A DNA stretch of 64,000 nt, taken from positions 248,001 to 312,000 of the forward strand of contig JAYQSL010000002.1 in the NCBI GenBank assembly GCA_038146865.1, given 5' to 3'. The position numbers and the translations under genes are program-made. A model generated the notes under the pieces. It searched no databases, was not told where the DNA came from, and saw only the letters and a list, made by a program, of their open reading frames with translations. Of the stretch, positions 16,706 through 25,653 are shown piece after piece (position 1 is the first letter of the stretch; each line of letters opens with the position of its first letter). This stretch comes from GCA-2709075 sp038146865 (GTDB lineage Bacteria > Pseudomonadota > Alphaproteobacteria > MPNO01 > UBA2964).

Positions 16706-17863
16706 TCAACAATCGAAATGCCTTTGAAGCCGATTAACCGCCTCTGACAAAGTATCCTCTTCTTTGCAAAAACAAAATCGCGCAAAATATTTTACGTCAC
16801 CGCCCTCATAAAATGCACTGACGGGAACCGCGGCAACCCTCGCCTGTTCAGTTATATGTTTACAGAATTGCAGATCATCTCCGTGGAACCCCGTGCCTCG
16901 AAAATCAGCAGTGATAAAATAGGTGCCGTCACATTTTAAAACTTCCATACCAACTTCAGACAATCCTCTAGCGAGCTGATCACGCCTTTTTTCCAATTCG
17001 TTGCTTAGGCCAAAAAAATAATCAGCTTTTTTTCTCAGTCCGAATGCGGCTCCCGCTTGCAAATTTGGAGGAGTTGTAAATGTCAAAAATTGATGAGTTC
17101 TGGTGAGGGGCGTCAGTAACTCAGAGCACGCAGTTATGTAGCCGACTTTCCATCCAGTTAAAGAGAATGTTTTTCCAGCCGACCCGATCCTTATCGCTCG
17201 ATTTCTCATCCCTGGGAATGTCATAAGGGGAATGTGCTCAGCACCCTGATAGACCAAGTGCTCGTATACCTCATCGCATATGGCAATGGCGTTATATTTA
17301 ACCAGCAAGGCCGCAATTCTCTCTAGCTCAGATCTTGAAAAAACCTTGGAGCAAGGGTTCATCGGAGTATTCAATAAAACAAGTTTGATTCCCCCCTCTA
17401 ATGCTCGTTCTAGATCATCAAAGGGGATAGCCCAATCCGGGGGACTGAGTCGAACAGTATGTGGCACTCCACCCGCGCGCTTTACTATAGGCATGTAAGA
17501 GTCGTAGAGAGGCTCTATTAGTAAGACCTTGTCCCCTGGCTCGATTAATCCGAATAAGCAAACTGCCAGGGCCTCTGTGGCCCCAGAAGTAACAAGTACC
17601 TCGGACTTCCAATCAACCTCTAAGTTGTAGAACCGCTTGTTTGCCTCAGCCACGGACTGACGAAGTGCAGGTAAGCCCATCATTGATGGGTACTGGTTTA
17701 AGCCATTTTCAAGATAATCAGCTGCCGCTGATACGACGTCAGGGGGTCCATTTCCATCCGGAAAGCCTTGCCCAAGGTTTATTGCATCATGTTCGAGGGC
17801 TAGTTGAGACATGACCTCGAAAATAGTTGTCCCGTAAGACGATAAAGTACTATTCCCAATCAT
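16706..17863 (-). CDS. PLP-dependent class I/II aminotransferase (YbdL/kynurenine aminotransferase-like)
   Basis: 385 residues from the ATG at 17863. An upstream in-frame TTG (17923) adds 20 residues of unlikely composition, so the ATG is preferred although the best ribosome-binding site (AAGGAA) is about 13 bases away. Fold type I features: INLGQGFPDG, the PLP-phosphate loop TSGATEAL, NTPMNP where most relatives have NTPHNPTG, ICDEVYEHLVY with the pyridine-N Asp, and the Schiff-base Lys in SAGKTFSLTGWKVGY. This group transaminates methionine, glutamine or kynurenine with keto acids. The substrate is unsettled. Confidence 0.88.
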   Translation of the reverse strand: MIGNSTLSSYGTTIFEVMSQLALEHDAINLGQGFPDGNGPPDVVSAAADYLENGLNQYPSMMGLPALRQSVAEANKRFYNLEVDWKSEVLVTSGATEALAVCLFGLIEPGDKVLLIEPLYDSYMPIVKRAGGVPHTVRLSPPDWAIPFDDLERALEGGIKLVLLNTPMNPCSKVFSRSELERIAALLVKYNAIAICDEVYEHLVYQGAEHIPLMTFPGMRNRAIRIGSAGKTFSLTGWKVGYITACSELLTPLTRTHQFLTFTTPPNLQAGAAFGLRKKADYFFGLSNELEKRRDQLARGLSEVGMEVLKCDGTYFITADFRGTGFHGDDLQFCKHITEQARVAAVPVSAFYEGGDVKYFARFCFCKEEDTLSEAVNRLQRHFDC

Positions 17864-17938
17864 CGCAAAAAGACATTCCTTACCAACCGTCGATAAGATG
17901 CAACTAAATCGAATGTTATTCAAATCTAAGAACTAGAT

Positions 17939-17955
17939 TGCACTATTTTTAGGCA
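17939..17955 (+). promoter_or_regulatory. Possible NtrC-type enhancer site upstream of glnB
   Basis: A 17-base element, TGCAC-N7-AGGCA, resembles the NtrC dyad (TGCAC-N7-GTGCA) in its left half and in spacing, but the right half matches only partly. It lies about 95 bases upstream of the sigma-54 promoter, a normal distance for an NtrC enhancer. A single degenerate site is weak evidence. Confidence 0.3.
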
Positions 17956-18049
17956 TTTTGCTTATTTTTTAGCCAAATGTTCTGCTTCCTTAGTCCCCAC
18001 TCTATCTCACATTCTTTATAACTCAAGTACTTAGACTGTAGCATTATTC

Positions 18050-18065
18050 TGGCACGGCTTATGCA
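18050..18065 (+). promoter_or_regulatory. Sigma-54 (-24/-12) promoter of glnBA
   Basis: TGGCACG-N4-ATGCA matches the sigma-54 consensus TGGCACG-N4-TTGCW with one mismatch, and the invariant GG (18051-18052) and GC (18063-18064) are 12 bases apart as required. Transcription would begin near 18076, about 32 bases before the glnB start. This fits nitrogen control through NtrC. Confidence 0.8.
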
Positions 18066-18107
18066 TCTCCTTCAGAGAATACTCGCATAATCGGAAAGGA
18101 GCCTCCG

Positions 18108-18446
18108 GTGAAAAAAATAGAAACAATTATTAAGCCCTTTAAGCTTGATGATGTAAAAGAAGCCCTGCATGAGATAGGGGTTATGGGGTTGACAGTTCTA
18201 GAGGCTAAGGGGTTCGGTCGGCAAAAAGGACACACCGAACTCTACAGAGGCGCCGAGTACGTCGTTGATTTTCTTCCAAAAGTGAAAATCGAGGTCGTCC
18301 TAGACGACTCGATGTTGGACGGAGCGGTAGAAGCAATAAAAAATGCCGCTCATACTGGTCGCATCGGAGACGGTAAGATTTTTATTTCAACGATAGATGA
18401 GGCGATCCGCATACGGACGGGCGAAACTGGCTCTGAGGCAGTTTAA
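18108..18446 (+). CDS. glnB: Nitrogen regulatory protein P-II
   Basis: 112 residues from a GTG start with AAAGGAG upstream. PII is the trimeric cytoplasmic signal protein that senses 2-oxoglutarate, ATP/ADP and glutamine status. The T-loop contains the uridylylation site Tyr51 in YRGAEYVVDF. GRIGDGKIF and the C-terminal IRIRTGE form the B- and C-loop regions that bind nucleotide. It is 84 bases upstream of glnA and shares the sigma-54 promoter. An additional promoter before glnA is possible but not visible. Confidence 0.97.
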   Translation: MKKIETIIKPFKLDDVKEALHEIGVMGLTVLEAKGFGRQKGHTELYRGAEYVVDFLPKVKIEVVLDDSMLDGAVEAIKNAAHTGRIGDGKIFISTIDEAIRIRTGETGSEAV

Positions 18447-18530
18447 CACAGACCACAGCCAATCCACGACCGCTTTTAATGTCGACAAAAACACTAAAAC
18501 ATAAAATGTCAATAAATGAAGGTTAGATTA

Positions 18531-19940
18531 ATGAGTGATATTGAAACAGTGATGAATTTAATTAAGGAGAATGACGTTCAGTATGTTGATCTCCGATTCA
18601 CTGACCCTCGAGGTAAGTGGCAACACACGGCCCAACATGTGTCTACCATCGATGAAGATTTCTTTGAAAATGGTATTATGTTTGATGGTTCTTCTATCGC
18701 CGGTTGGAAAGCCATCAATGAGTCAGATATGACTTTGATGCCAAACCCTGATACCGCTGTAATGGACCCCTTTACAGCTCAACCTCAGCTAATCATTTTT
18801 TGCGATGTTTTAGAACCGTCAACAGGGCAACCTTACGAAAGATGCCCAAGAAGTATTGCCAAAAAAGCCCTGGCTTACATGGGTTCTGCTGGAATTGGCG
18901 ACACTGCTTATTTTGGACCCGAAGCTGAGTTCTTTGTCTTTGATGATGTGCGCTTTGAAGCAACTATGAACCGCTCGTTTTACGAAATCGATAGTGATGA
19001 AGGTCCCTATAACTCGGGGGAAATATTAGAGGGCGGAAATATAGGCCACCGGCCGGGTATCAAAGGGGGATATTTTCCGGTTCCCCCCGTTGACTCCGGG
19101 ACAGATATCAGGGCAGAAATGGTATCTGTGATGACCCAAATGGGACTTCCGATGGAGAAACATCATCACGAGGTTGCGCCAAGCCAACATGAACTCGGGA
19201 TAAAGTTTAATACTCTCCTCAAGGCAGCAGACAATCAGCAAATTTATAAATACGTTGTGCATATGGTCGCCCATCAATATGGAAAGACCGCAACCTTCAT
19301 GCCCAAGCCAGTCGCAGGTGATAATGGATCTGGCATGCACACCCATCAGTCGATCTGGAAAGACGGCAAACCCTTATTTGCCGGTTCTGGATATGCCGAT
19401 CTATCTGAAACAGCCCTTTATTATATTGGGGGAATAATTAAACACGCCCGAGCAATAAACGCGTTCACTAACCCCTCAACCAATAGCTATAAACGGTTGA
19501 TCCCTGGTTTTGAGGCTCCTGTTCTTCTTGCGTATTCTTCTCGTAACCGTTCTGCGTCTTGCAGAATTCCCTACGCAGCGAGCCCCAACGGAAAGAGGGT
19601 TGAAGTTAGGTTCCCCGACGCCACTGCCAACCCCTATCTCGCCTTCTCTGCAATGCTAATGGCGGGACTAGATGGGATAGAAAATAAAATTCATCCCGGA
19701 GACCCTATGGATAAGGATCTCTATGACCTTCCACCAGAGGAGTTGGAGGGAGTTCCCACAGTTAGTCGATCATTAAGAATGTCAATGGAGGCTCTAGATG
19801 GGGATAGAGATTTCCTTAAAAGAGGTGACGTATTCACTGATGACGCAATAGACGGTTATCTTGGCCTAAAGGATGAGGAGTGCCTCGCGTTCGAAGAAGC
19901 TCCACACCCTGTAGAGTTCTCTATGTACTATAGCTCTTAA
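18531..19940 (+). CDS. glnA: Glutamine synthetase type I
   Basis: 469 residues from ATG at 18531, the same length as the E. coli enzyme; a GTG/ATG-like start 15 bases upstream is not needed. The dodecameric enzyme condenses glutamate and ammonia using ATP. Visible motifs: DLRFTDPRGKWQH, FDGSSIAGW, GPEAEFFVFD, the ATP/glutamate-site stretch MEKHHHEVAPSQHE, MPKPVAGDNGSGMHTHQS, and the adenylylation site Tyr398 in DLYDLPPEE. The Tyr implies GlnE control in addition to PII/NtrC. The gene ends before a strong bidirectional terminator. Confidence 0.98.
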   Translation: MSDIETVMNLIKENDVQYVDLRFTDPRGKWQHTAQHVSTIDEDFFENGIMFDGSSIAGWKAINESDMTLMPNPDTAVMDPFTAQPQLIIFCDVLEPSTGQPYERCPRSIAKKALAYMGSAGIGDTAYFGPEAEFFVFDDVRFEATMNRSFYEIDSDEGPYNSGEILEGGNIGHRPGIKGGYFPVPPVDSGTDIRAEMVSVMTQMGLPMEKHHHEVAPSQHELGIKFNTLLKAADNQQIYKYVVHMVAHQYGKTATFMPKPVAGDNGSGMHTHQSIWKDGKPLFAGSGYADLSETALYYIGGIIKHARAINAFTNPSTNSYKRLIPGFEAPVLLAYSSRNRSASCRIPYAASPNGKRVEVRFPDATANPYLAFSAMLMAGLDGIENKIHPGDPMDKDLYDLPPEELEGVPTVSRSLRMSMEALDGDRDFLKRGDVFTDDAIDGYLGLKDEECLAFEEAPHPVEFSMYYSS

Positions 19941-19964
19941 TCATTTCCTTCTATCTTAGTAATT

Positions 19965-19995
19965 ACCCCTGTTTCAGCCTAGCTGAGACAGGGGT
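19965..19995. terminator. Bidirectional intrinsic terminator between glnA and the thioesterase gene
   Basis: ACCCCTGTTTCAGC (19965-19978) and GCTGAGACAGGGGT (19982-19995) form a 14-bp stem with a three-base loop and one G-U pair. An AT-rich run with T4 follows on the plus strand. It sits exactly between two convergent genes, 24 bases after the glnA stop and 1 base after the thioesterase stop. Confidence 0.75.
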
Positions 19996-19996
19996 A

Positions 19997-20398
19997 TTAT
20001 TTTGGAGTTGAGTCCAATAGGCGCTTTTGACCCCTCATATCTATAGCAACATAGGTGAATTCTCCCTCAGTTACCTTTACAAAATCACCTCCAACATCAT
20101 CGTGGCCGACAAAAACTTCTACCTTTGTTGTTAAAGAAGTCCTTCCTACATGGGTAATATCTGCAAAACAGGTGACCAGATCGCCAACAGCGACGGGCTT
20201 GTGAAATTCAATTTTGTCTACAGCAATCGTAGCGACCCGGCCATTGGCCCGCTGATAAGCTTTATTTGCGCCAGCCAGATCCATAAGAGACATAAGCCAC
20301 CCTCCGAAAATATCTCCGCTAGGATTTGTATCCGACGGCATGGCGAGCATTCTGATTGATGGTGTGCGGTTTTTTGAAACTTCGGTCATACGGGTCAT
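19997..20398 (-). CDS. Acyl-CoA thioesterase, YciA type (hotdog fold)
   Basis: 133 residues. The hotdog-fold motif MPSDTNPSGDIFGGWLMSLMD includes the conserved Asn/Asp catalytic region of YciA-like thioesterases, followed by AVDKIEFHKPVAVGDL. These enzymes hydrolyse a broad range of acyl-CoAs in the cytoplasm. GGAA lies eight bases before the first ATG; a second in-frame ATG is four codons later. It is convergent with glnA. Confidence 0.9.
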   Translation of the reverse strand: MTRMTEVSKNRTPSIRMLAMPSDTNPSGDIFGGWLMSLMDLAGANKAYQRANGRVATIAVDKIEFHKPVAVGDLVTCFADITHVGRTSLTTKVEVFVGHDDVGGDFVKVTEGEFTYVAIDMRGQKRLLDSTPK

Positions 20399-20480
20399 AT
20401 TCGTGATTCCTTGAGAATACCTTTATAATATTCAGTAAATTACTGGTTATTTCTATTCTTCAAATTTACTAAATTATGTG

Positions 20481-22454
20481 ATGGCTTCCTCTACAAAAAA
20501 TACAAAAACTTACACGGCAAGTGATATCGAGGTATTAGAGGGATTAGAGCCCGTCCGAAAAAGACCCGCGATGTATATCGGGGGGTCGGATGAAAAAGCG
20601 ATGCATCACTTAGCGGCGGAATTGCTTGACAATGGGATGGACGAAGCAGTGGCCGGTCATGCGAGCTGGATAGAATTAGAACTGACCGCCGATGGACAAA
20701 TCGCAATTAGTGACAATGGAAGAGGCATACCCATTGACCCCCATCCAAAGTTTAAAAAGAAATCAGCTTTAGAAGTAGTGATGACAACGCTTCACTCTGG
20801 GGGGAAGTTTGATAACAAGGTTTATGATACTTCCGGAGGACTTCACGGCGTCGGATTATCAGTAGTAAACGCGCTTTCAGACCAACTGATCGTTGAGGTA
20901 ACCCGAGACAAAAACAAATGGTCTCAGAACTACTCACGAGGCGCACCGATCAATAAGCTTGAAAATTCTGGCCCAGCAAAAATAAAAAGTGGTACCCGGA
21001 TCTCATTCCATCCCGATCCCGAGATATTTGGAACAAGTGCTAAGTTCAGACCTGCCTACCTGTTCTCAATGGCGCAATCCAAGGCTTACCTGTTTAAAGG
21101 CGTTCAAATTCGTTGGAAATGTGATCCTAACCTTATCGGAGAAAATTCGAATGTTCCGGACATAGCTACCCTACACTTTCCTGGAGGACTCTCAGACTAT
21201 CTACATGATCGAGTTGGAAATCAGGATACAATCACGTTGAAAGCTTTCACCGGTGAGGGAGAATTCAAAGGCCAAATAGGAAAAGTTGAGTGGGCATTAG
21301 CTTGGGTCCCAGATAGCGATAGCTCGCTAGTCTCTTATTGCAATACGGTGCCCACCCCAGAGGGAGGAACCCATGAGGCAGGACTGCGAAACGCATTGGT
21401 TAAGGGTCTCCGCTCCTACGCGGATTTAACAGGTAACAAACGAGCAGGGATTATAACGGCTGAGGATGTAATAGGGGGAGCACAAGCCATCCTCTCCGCC
21501 TTTGTATCAGATCCGGAATTTCAGGGACAAACCAAAGAAAAGCTTACAACAACAGTTGTAACACGCCAGGTTGAAGCCATAATCAAGGATCATTTTGATC
21601 ATTTCTTAACTTCTGATCCAAAGGCCGCCACAAATTTATTAGAATTTGTCTTAGATCGCGCGGAGGACAGGGTAAAGAGGCGGCAACAAAAGGAAACGGC
21701 TCGAAAGACTGCGACCCGTAAACTACGCCTACCTGGAAAACTTGCAGATTGCAGCAATAGCGCCTCAGAAGGGACCGAACTTTTTATCGTCGAGGGAGAC
21801 TCAGCGGGCGGCTCTGCGAAGCAGGCACGCGATCGAAAGACACAGGCTGTTCTCCCACTTCGCGGTAAAATCTTAAATGTAGCAAGCGCGACACTAGAAA
21901 AGATCCGCGCGAACCAGGAGCTCAATGATCTTATTCAAGCATTGGGATGTGGCCACGGCGCATCCTTCAACGCAGACAAGCTCAGGTACGAAAAAGTCAT
22001 AATTATGACAGACGCGGATGTTGATGGCGCCCATATAGCCTCACTTTTGATGACTTTCTTTTGGCATCAAATGCAAGAACTCATATTGAAGGGACACCTC
22101 TTTCTTGCGCTCCCCCCCCTTTATCGAATAGCCCAGGGAAATAAAACCGCTTACGCTATGGATGAGCAAGAGAGGGACAGAATAATTGAGAATGATTTTA
22201 CTGGGCGTGGACGCATAGAAATAAGTCGTTTCAAAGGTTTAGGTGAAATGCCTGCCTCCCAACTTAAAGAGACTACAATGTCTCCAGAACGAAGAACCTT
22301 ATTACGTGTCAACGTGCCAAGTGCCAATAGTAACGCCGATTTGTTCCGCGAAACTGAAACCCTTATTGAAGATTTAATGGGACGCAAACCTGAACGACGC
22401 CTGGCCTTTATTCAAAAAAATGCCCACGAAGTTCAAGACTCTTTGGACCTTTAG
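20481..22454 (+). CDS. parE: DNA topoisomerase IV subunit B
   Basis: About 657 residues, the length of alphaproteobacterial ParE, shorter than GyrB. The ATPase region shows LLDNGMDEA, ISDNGRGIPIDPHPK and the glycine-rich GGLHGVGLSVVNAL. The Toprim domain shows EGDSAGGSAKQARDRKTQA and the metal-binding TDADVDGAHIASLL. The ParE-type sequence ILNVASATLEKI and lack of the GyrB insertion distinguish it from gyrase. No good ribosome-binding site is present; ATG at 20481 and the preceding GTG at 20478 are both possible. ParE acts with ParC, which is not in this window. Confidence 0.95.
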   Translation: MASSTKNTKTYTASDIEVLEGLEPVRKRPAMYIGGSDEKAMHHLAAELLDNGMDEAVAGHASWIELELTADGQIAISDNGRGIPIDPHPKFKKKSALEVVMTTLHSGGKFDNKVYDTSGGLHGVGLSVVNALSDQLIVEVTRDKNKWSQNYSRGAPINKLENSGPAKIKSGTRISFHPDPEIFGTSAKFRPAYLFSMAQSKAYLFKGVQIRWKCDPNLIGENSNVPDIATLHFPGGLSDYLHDRVGNQDTITLKAFTGEGEFKGQIGKVEWALAWVPDSDSSLVSYCNTVPTPEGGTHEAGLRNALVKGLRSYADLTGNKRAGIITAEDVIGGAQAILSAFVSDPEFQGQTKEKLTTTVVTRQVEAIIKDHFDHFLTSDPKAATNLLEFVLDRAEDRVKRRQQKETARKTATRKLRLPGKLADCSNSASEGTELFIVEGDSAGGSAKQARDRKTQAVLPLRGKILNVASATLEKIRANQELNDLIQALGCGHGASFNADKLRYEKVIIMTDADVDGAHIASLLMTFFWHQMQELILKGHLFLALPPLYRIAQGNKTAYAMDEQERDRIIENDFTGRGRIEISRFKGLGEMPASQLKETTMSPERRTLLRVNVPSANSNADLFRETETLIEDLMGRKPERRLAFIQKNAHEVQDSLDL

Positions 22455-22461
22455 AAGACTT

Positions 22462-23307
22462 TTATCCCAATCGCCAAGCAGTGTTGTTACCGCATTCAAT
22501 AGCTTTTTCTCTGTAAAGAGAAACGGCTCGCTCATGCCTTCTAACCGTGTCTTCATCCAACGGGCTTACTGGTGGCAATTCATCCAGTGGGAAAAACCCA
22601 AAATCGTCTTCTCCTCGCATTAGCATAGCGCTAGCCTTTAGCGACGTGGTTTGCTTCACATCAGTAGGTAAATACCCAATTGAGATCCCCATGCGCCTAT
22701 CAGAACTATGATTAGGTCTGGACGAGTGCACCAAGGCAACGTGATGCAGAGACATTTCACCAGGCCTAAGAGGCATCAAAATAGCTTGCCCAGGATCGAA
22801 CTCGAAAAGTGTATTTTGACCCGAGGCCAATAAATTCTCTTCTTTTATCTCCGTAAACTCAACCGGATACTGACCTCCCTTATGAGAACCAGGTATCACT
22901 TGCATGCAACCAGATTCTGCATTTGCCGGGGACAGAGCTACCCATGCCGATACCAATGCCAGAGGGTCCATCCCGTAGTAGCTACAATCTTGGTGCCAAC
23001 TGACATAGGAACCACTCTCAGGCTCCTTGAACCACATGGCACACTGGTACATTAAAATATTAGGCCCCAGTAGATCCTCGATTGCGTCTAAAATATTTTT
23101 TCGCGTGGCCAACTCGTAAATAAACGGGAAACGCAGACTGCACTTGGTCCGCTGGACTCCGAACATCTGCTTACCTTGCGCTGCCTCAAAGGACTCAATT
23201 TGCTTCCTCAGGCTAAGTGCCTCTGTCTCGTCCATTACGCAGACAGGAGATACAAACCCCTCTTCTCGATATTGCTTTACCTGTTTTTCAGTCAAAAATT
23301 TCGGCAT
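22462..23307 (-). CDS. Phytanoyl-CoA dioxygenase (PhyH) family oxygenase
   Basis: 281 residues. This is a non-heme iron(II)/2-oxoglutarate enzyme with the cupin-like facial triad: His and Asp in WHQDCSYYG and the distal His in VALVHSSRPNHSSDRR, followed by an Arg that would bind 2-oxoglutarate. ESGCMQVIPGSHKGG is characteristic of the family. Substrates in bacteria range from phytanoyl-CoA to small metabolites, so function is open. It is convergent with parE (seven-base gap). Confidence 0.88.
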   Translation of the reverse strand: MPKFLTEKQVKQYREEGFVSPVCVMDETEALSLRKQIESFEAAQGKQMFGVQRTKCSLRFPFIYELATRKNILDAIEDLLGPNILMYQCAMWFKEPESGSYVSWHQDCSYYGMDPLALVSAWVALSPANAESGCMQVIPGSHKGGQYPVEFTEIKEENLLASGQNTLFEFDPGQAILMPLRPGEMSLHHVALVHSSRPNHSSDRRMGISIGYLPTDVKQTTSLKASAMLMRGEDDFGFFPLDELPPVSPLDEDTVRRHERAVSLYREKAIECGNNTAWRLG

Positions 23308-23414
23308 CCATCACAACCTTACAGCCACATTATAATTTTTAGTTAAATGTCCAATTTAAGCAACTTGCATAGATTTAATTGACTTTTTACTCATAAAAAC
23401 ACACATATCTCAGC

Positions 23415-24779
23415 ATGGACGGGAAACTACCAACCACCAGTAAAAATTTTGACCAACTTGGGTTAAGCTCAGAAGTTTTGCGAGCTGTAACTGAAGCGGG
23501 TTATGAAAAGCCCACACCGATCCAAGAGCAAGCAATACCATTCATATTAATGGGAAGAGATCTGCTTGGGTGCGCCCAAACTGGGACGGGAAAAACCGCT
23601 TCTTTTACATTACCCATGATAGATATTCTGGCCTCCGGAAAGACTAAGGCTCGGATGCCGAGATCGCTAATTATCACACCGACAAGAGAATTAGCCATTC
23701 AAATCGGCGAAAACTTTGAAGTCTACGGTAAATATCACAAGCTCTCGATGGCGCTTTTGATAGGAGGCGTGTCCTTTGAAGATCAGCTGTCTAAGCTCGA
23801 CAGAGGAGTGGATGTTTTAATTGCGACACCTGGAAGGCTTTTAGATCATTTTGAGCGTGGAGGACTGCTACTTAACGACATCAAGATTTTGGTGATTGAC
23901 GAAGCTGACCGTATGATGGACATGGGTTTTATCCCAGACGTAGAAAAAATTGTGTCGCTGCTAACACCGATTCGAATGACACTTTTCTTCTCCGCAACTA
24001 TGCCTCCTCAAATTCGAAAACTTGCAGACAAGTTTTTGATGAACCCCAAAGAAATTACTGTATCTCCGACAACTACCACTGCCGAAACCGTTACCCAATT
24101 TCTTGCAACAGTTCAAAACAAACCGTGGGTCAAACGCGAGGCGCTTCGTAGAATGATCCGACACGAAAATATAGACAATGCGATCATATTCTGTAACCGG
24201 AAAAAAGATGTCGATATACTAACAAAATCTCTCAAAAACCATGAATTTAAAGCTGTAGGGCTGCATGGAGACATGTCTCAGCCCGCTCGATTAGAAACCC
24301 TTGAAAAATTTAAAAGCGAGGAAGCGAATTTACTTATAGCAAGTGATGTCGCAGCTCGGGGCTTGGATATTCCCAAGGTTAGTCATGTGTTTAATTTTGA
24401 TGTTCCCAATCATGCAGAGGATTATGTTCATCGAATTGGTCGGACTGGACGCGCTGGAAGAGAAGGCAAGGCTCTAACAATTACGACCCCAGACGACCGA
24501 AAGTTTTTAACCGCCGTCTATGAATTTATTGGTAAAACGATTGAAGAAGTTGCGACCAATGAACTCGATTTAACTGACCTAAATGTTCAATCGGGCACAA
24601 CAGAAATTGACGATCATAAAAAGTCTAGATCGCGGGGTAAAAAAGCTAGATCCTCTAATCCAACAAAAACTTCACAAGCATCAAAAACTAAAATCTCTAA
24701 AGAAGAGACTATCGTTGGAATGGGCGATCACACGCCGGCCTTTTTACTACGTCCTTCTAAAATGGTAACTGCAAACTAG
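23415..24779 (+). CDS. DEAD-box RNA helicase (RhlE-like)
   Basis: 454 residues. All core motifs are visible: Q motif PTPIQEQAIP, Walker A AQTGTGKT, PTRELA, DEAD in VIDEADRMMDMGF, SAT in FFSATMPP, and the C-terminal HRIGRTGRAG. A basic, Ser/Lys-rich tail follows (about residues 390-435), as in RhlE-type helicases that remodel RNA in ribosome assembly or decay. It is directly followed by a small interrupted gene whose ribosome-binding site begins at its stop codon. Confidence 0.92.
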   Translation: MDGKLPTTSKNFDQLGLSSEVLRAVTEAGYEKPTPIQEQAIPFILMGRDLLGCAQTGTGKTASFTLPMIDILASGKTKARMPRSLIITPTRELAIQIGENFEVYGKYHKLSMALLIGGVSFEDQLSKLDRGVDVLIATPGRLLDHFERGGLLLNDIKILVIDEADRMMDMGFIPDVEKIVSLLTPIRMTLFFSATMPPQIRKLADKFLMNPKEITVSPTTTTAETVTQFLATVQNKPWVKREALRRMIRHENIDNAIIFCNRKKDVDILTKSLKNHEFKAVGLHGDMSQPARLETLEKFKSEEANLLIASDVAARGLDIPKVSHVFNFDVPNHAEDYVHRIGRTGRAGREGKALTITTPDDRKFLTAVYEFIGKTIEEVATNELDLTDLNVQSGTTEIDDHKKSRSRGKKARSSNPTKTSQASKTKISKEETIVGMGDHTPAFLLRPSKMVTAN

Positions 24780-24789
24780 GAGTAGTTAG

Positions 24790-25032
24790 ATGCAAACCAT
24801 TTTTGTTTTTGTTAAATGTGAGCTTGGCAAGTCTTACAGCGTAGCCGGAGAAGCAGCTGAGCACATCTCCGAAGTATCAGAAGTTCATTCAGTTTCCGGC
24901 GAGCATGACCTTCTTATGAAATGCTACTAAGCTGAAGACATTGATATTGGTCACTTTGTCACGAATAGACTACAAGGTTTAGCGCACGTCAAAGACACAT
25001 TTACGTTAATTGGGTTTAAAGCTTTTAGTTAG
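24790..25032 (+). pseudogene. Lrp/AsnC ligand-binding (RAM) domain protein interrupted by a stop codon
   Basis: Eighty codons from ATG at 24790 to TAG at 25030-25032, with TAGGAG eight bases upstream. The reading frame matches the stand-alone AsnC C-terminal domain throughout: MQTIFVFVKCELGKSY, SEVHSVSGEHDLLMKCY, then IDIGHFVTNRLQG and VKDTFTLIGFKAF. Codon 47 (24928-24930) is TAA where relatives usually have a Leu or other sense codon, for example TTA. Because the frame continues perfectly after it, this is a single-base lesion or sequencing error. The small domain normally binds amino acids and forms oligomers. Confidence 0.75.
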
Positions 25033-25642
25033 GCCTATCCTTTCGCGTCTTATAAAGAGGCGGAACCCCTGAATATTGAATTCTTGGCCCCTGAACCTCA
25101 GAAATATCCTCTATCGGGTCTGCCGCCATTAGACTATCAAAGCTTCGAGCTATTATGTTTTGATAATCCTGATCTCCTGCCTTTTTCCAATCAATTTCCT
25201 CATCTTTCAAATCCCGTAAAATCTTTGCTGGTATACCGCCCGCAACAGTTCTCTCCGGGACCTCAAACCCGGCCTTTACAAAAGCTAAAGCTCCAACAAA
25301 TGAATATTGTCCGATAACGGCCCCATCCATAATCACGGCATTCATACCCACTAACGCACCTTTTCCTACCCTGCAGCCATGCAAAATGGCGCCATGCCCG
25401 ACGTTAGCATCTTCTTCGACGATCATCTCGCCACCAGCAAATGTATGAGCAATACAGTTATCCTGCATATTGGCTCCTCGTTTTAGCCAGATCTGCCCCA
25501 TATCTCCTCTAAGGCTAACATTCGGCCCTAAATAACAATTTTTTTCGATTACCACGTCTCCGATTAGAACTGCATCGGGGTGTACAAAAGCACCGGGGTC
25601 TATCGCAGGTGCAATGCCATCAATAGAATAAATCTTAGCCAT
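25025..25642 (-). CDS. Gamma-carbonic-anhydrase-like hexapeptide-repeat protein
   Basis: 205 residues. Left-handed beta-helix hexapeptide repeats run through residues 18-130. The three zinc-ligand histidines of gamma-class carbonic anhydrases are present as His66 (CIAHTFAGG), His83 and His88 (VGHGAILHGC). The C-terminal part is helical with a tail. The PaaY/YrdA group has similar features, so carbonic anhydrase or thioesterase activity remains open. It starts 11 bases downstream of sufA, making it the likely last gene of the suf operon, and overlaps the AsnC-type gene by eight bases tail to tail. Confidence 0.87.
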   Translation of the reverse strand: MAKIYSIDGIAPAIDPGAFVHPDAVLIGDVVIEKNCYLGPNVSLRGDMGQIWLKRGANMQDNCIAHTFAGGEMIVEEDANVGHGAILHGCRVGKGALVGMNAVIMDGAVIGQYSFVGALAFVKAGFEVPERTVAGGIPAKILRDLKDEEIDWKKAGDQDYQNIIARSFDSLMAADPIEDISEVQGPRIQYSGVPPLYKTRKDRPN

Positions 25643-25653
25643 ATTAGTGTAGA

